From the NCBI GenBank assembly GCA_019925795.1, contig CM034300.1:55100873-55164872 (forward strand): a stretch of DNA of 64,000 nt, read 5' to 3'. Position numbers and translations under genes: made by a program. The notes under the pieces are model-generated. The model searched no databases and had not been told where the DNA came from. It saw only the letters and a program-made list of their open reading frames with translations. Below, one piece after another: positions 61,687 through 64,000 of this stretch (positions are counted from its first letter, which is position 1; every line of letters starts with the position of its first letter). Source of the stretch: Dendrobium chrysotoxum (taxonomy: Eukaryota > Streptophyta > Magnoliopsida > Asparagales > Orchidaceae).

Positions 61687-61699
61687 TGGTATCAGAGAG
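61687..61699 (+). other. Primer binding site
   Basis: TGGTATCAGAGAG begins three bases after the LTR end and is complementary to the 3' end of initiator-Met tRNA, the primer for minus-strand synthesis. Confidence 0.9.
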
Positions 61700-61739
61700 G
61701 GATTCAAAATTTAAGTTTAAAAACTTTTGAAATCGATCC

Positions 61740-62741
61740 ATGTCTAATTTTTATAATCATAATGTTACGGAAGGATATTCAATCACACGACCACCGTTAT
61801 TTAAAAATGTTACTTTTAATTTTTGGAAAATCTATATGTCTACTTTCTTGCAATCTATTGATTATCGCATGTGGCATATGATTCAAATTGGCTATTCTGC
61901 ACTGTCATGTATTATAAATGAAATTAAAATTGATATTCTCTTTTCTGAATGGAGTAAAACAGATCAGATCAATGCTCAATTGAATGCTAAATATTTGAAT
62001 TATTTTTTCTGTGCTTTGAATTCTGATGATTGTATGTTAATATCTGCATGTACTTCTGGCAAAGAAATTTGGGATAAATTATGCACTAGATATGAAGGTA
62101 CTTGTGAAATCAAGCAATCTAGGCTAAATATGTTAATGCATGATTATGAACTTTTTAGCATGAAATTTCATGAAACGATCTTTAACATGTTTACTAAGTT
62201 TTCTCAAATTGTGACATCATTACATGATTTAGGAAAAGAACTTTCAAATTTTAAAAAAATTAATAAAATCCTACATTCTCTACTTGCTAAATTTGATGCC
62301 AAAGTCATTGCAATTTCTGAATCAAAAATTTTGAACAAATATTCTATTGATAATTTGATTGGCTCACTCATTGCCTATGAGCGAAGTTTGGGTCAAAAGC
62401 TTTTGGATGCAGGTGAAATGATAGTGCTGAAAGTTGAAGACATTAAAAAAAGTAACTTAGAAAGTGATGAAAGTGAAGAGTTAGCATCAGCAACAAATAA
62501 ATTGAAAAATCTACTAAAGTATAAACATCAACATCAAAAGTGGAACAAAGGTAAAAATGGTAAGAATGTAAAGTTCTCTTCTGATGTTATCTGTTTTGGA
62601 TGTAGGAAGCCTGGACATATGAAAAATCAGTGCCCGAACTTAAGAACCCTTCCTGAAAAGGAAAAGGGTAAAGCTAAGCAAATTATAATAAGGGCTGAAA
62701 ATGCAAAACGAAAAAATGTCCTGGGCAGATCTAGCTTCTGA
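61740..62741 (+). CDS. Sirevirus-like Gag, uninterrupted ORF
   Basis: Gag of a pol-less retroelement, 333 codons without a stop, the only intact element gene in the window. The ATG lies 55 bp after the LTR end. Residues 1-30: MSNFYNHNVTEGYSITRPPL. About 30-230: the UBN2-type capsid-forming domain (FWKIYMSTFLQSIDYRMW, INAQLNAKYLNYFFCAL, IWDKLCTRYEGTC, LNMLMHDYELF, SIDNLIGSLIAYERS). About 262-275: Lys/His-rich basic stretch. Zinc knuckle CFGCRKPGHMKNQC, a complete CX2CX4HX4C. At the 3' end the frame leaves the ancestral one: an acidic tail MSWADLASESSDQEQADVN is encoded in another frame to 62776. No protease or other pol follows. It may still make a protein able to package element RNA, with enzymes supplied by other elements. 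Confidence 0.85.
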   Translation: MSNFYNHNVTEGYSITRPPLFKNVTFNFWKIYMSTFLQSIDYRMWHMIQIGYSALSCIINEIKIDILFSEWSKTDQINAQLNAKYLNYFFCALNSDDCMLISACTSGKEIWDKLCTRYEGTCEIKQSRLNMLMHDYELFSMKFHETIFNMFTKFSQIVTSLHDLGKELSNFKKINKILHSLLAKFDAKVIAISESKILNKYSIDNLIGSLIAYERSLGQKLLDAGEMIVLKVEDIKKSNLESDESEELASATNKLKNLLKYKHQHQKWNKGKNGKNVKFSSDVICFGCRKPGHMKNQCPNLRTLPEKEKGKAKQIIIRAENAKRKNVLGRSSF

Positions 62742-63192
62742 ATCATCTGATCAGGAGCAAGCTGATGTAAATTAATGTTCTTTTTGTGTATTTATATTTT
62801 TTATTTTGTTTTTCTGTTACTATTATTTATTCATTGTGTTTTCTGTGTTTTAGTATTTTTGTTTTTCCTTTTAAAATTTTTGATATTTTTTTATTGTTCC
62901 TCTGATCAAGCACACACATAACACCTCTTATTTTAAATTATTTTTTTAAGATCTTATTTTCTAAAAATGAAAAATTTACCTCCTGTATTTTCTAAATACT
63001 TTGTTAGTTGTGGTTGATTTCTCAAAAATCAAGTAAAGGAAGAAAACTCATGATTTTGTCTCTCTATCTCATTTCTTTGAATAAGGCTATCTTACTTTTG
63101 AGTCAAAATCTGTTTCAAATTATAAATTATTTTTTGAAATTAAAACTTTTTTCATCTCCCAATATTTTTTTCTATCTCATAGGAATCTTTTG
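62742..63192 (+). other. Non-coding stretch after gag
   Basis: T-rich, no gene. It matches the corresponding part of the gag-only element on the other strand (for example TTTGAGTCAAAATCTGTTT near 63095 against 5080-5110 in reverse), so the pol-less layout is ancestral to both elements and not a private deletion. Confidence 0.65.
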
Positions 63193-64000
63193 CAAATTAT
63201 TGAACCAACTTCAAGATTATCTTATTCAGGTTGTTCGTCTTTATCATAAGAATAAGGTTTGCTGATTTTAAAGATTTAGAAAGGATGCAATCAAAAGATG
63301 CGCAGTGCGCCAAACAAATTGAAAAGAGGCACAAAATGAGCCCAAAACTAAAAAGATGTGAAATTGTCAAATTGAATACACAAAGTGTATCAAAAATCAA
63401 AAGATACGCAAAGCGCCAAATAAATTGAAAAAGAGCCATAAAATTAGCCCATAAAAGCTGCTTCCATTCTTGTAAATCTCTAAAGTTTAAAAAACTCTTA
63501 TGACTTTTTGATAGATTTGTTACTTGAGTTTGAAAATCAAAATTTTTGATTCATTACTTTGCATTAATCTTCTATTAGATATATTTCATGAAAGGAGTTT
63601 TGAAAGATTTTTGTTTCCTTATCTAATTTGTTCATTGAATTAGATATTGGCTTAAAAAGTTTTTTTTGCCTTTTTTAAAACCTGAGCTTGGTTTAACAAT
63701 TTCTGAATTTCTAACCTTTCTGGGTTATGAGTAGTCAATTCATGCCTTACTTAGCTTTTTGAATAAAATCAAGGGGTAGCTTTCTCATTACAAGAAAATT
63801 CTTGATTTTATAAAAATTTCACAAGATCAGAGACTATTTTTGATCTTTTAGCCTATTTTTGTTTTACTTTTATTTTTTTTCTGCTCCTCTCCTTTTTGAT
63901 AATGTCAAAGGGGGAGAACGTACTGTTGTATTTGTTGTATTTGTGAAGTTTATTTGTATTATAATTGTACTGTTTTATTTGTGACATTTATTTTTATTGT
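63193..64000 (+). repeat. Second copy of the LINE-tag plus sirevirus 3' region
   Basis: A direct repeat of 59283-60100. The first about 163 bp (63193-63355) include the LINE-derived segment (LLNQLQDYLIQVVRLYHKNKVC) and then the motif block; the purine tract AAAGGGGGAGAA is at 63908-63919. The window ends before the polypurine tract next to the LTR, so the 3' LTR should lie just outside. Frames at 63008-63439 on both strands are not genes. Confidence 0.85.

Overview
This is AT-rich nuclear DNA from a seed plant, in transposon-dense intergenic or heterochromatic sequence. I find no host protein-coding gene, tRNA or rRNA. Every reading frame with recognisable content belongs to a transposable element. 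Sirevirus-type Ty1/copia LTR elements predominate: initiator-Met-tRNA primer sites (TGGTATCAGAG), several polypurine tracts, LTRs full of short palindromes, and an extra ORF behind pol. There is also one CACTA (En/Spm) DNA transposon and several L1-type LINE pieces. The species cannot be named from the sequence.

Layout. 1-8761: 3' end of a plus-strand copia element (RNase H end, then 3' LTR). Its LTR is split by a complete minus-strand gag-only sirevirus-like element (2190-8377, 5-bp target duplication AGGAG). 8762-22181 plus 49403 to about 50200: an old, decayed layer containing two diverged direct repeats, A (from 8762) and B (from about 17285), possibly the long LTRs of an ancient coding-less retroelement. 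A carries a tiny LINE tail insertion with an 18-bp target duplication. 22185-49399: a CACTA transposon (3-bp duplication GGC) inserted in B. It has a decayed tnp2-type transposase, a tnpA-like gene and a 45-bp-arm hairpin near its 5' end. Its tnp2 gene is split by a 20.3-kb tandem sirevirus array, LTR-internal-LTR-internal-LTR (26492-46815, minus strand). 50996-51765: a 5'-truncated minus-strand LINE with an RNase H domain. 53638-59355: two LINE pieces head to head. 59356-64000: the 3' end of one sirevirus-like unit, a full LTR (60239-61684), an uninterrupted gag ORF, and a second copy of the same 3' region running off the window.

How the parts work together. The sirevirus units would make Gag (capsid/RNA binding), Pol (protease, integrase, reverse transcriptase, RNase H) and a third protein of unknown function. 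All pol genes seen here are broken, mostly by C-to-T-type stop codons. The two gag-only elements could move only with Pol supplied in trans. The insertion order reads from the nesting: repeat B, then CACTA, then the array; separately, repeat A, then the plus copia element, then the minus gag-only element.

The observations most worth a second look are: a TATA box and LTR-like palindromes directly upstream of the extra sirevirus ORF; the middle LTR of the array, which is a mosaic with a crossover mapped to a few bases; the CACTA hairpin; and a LINE fragment fused into a gag-only sirevirus unit.
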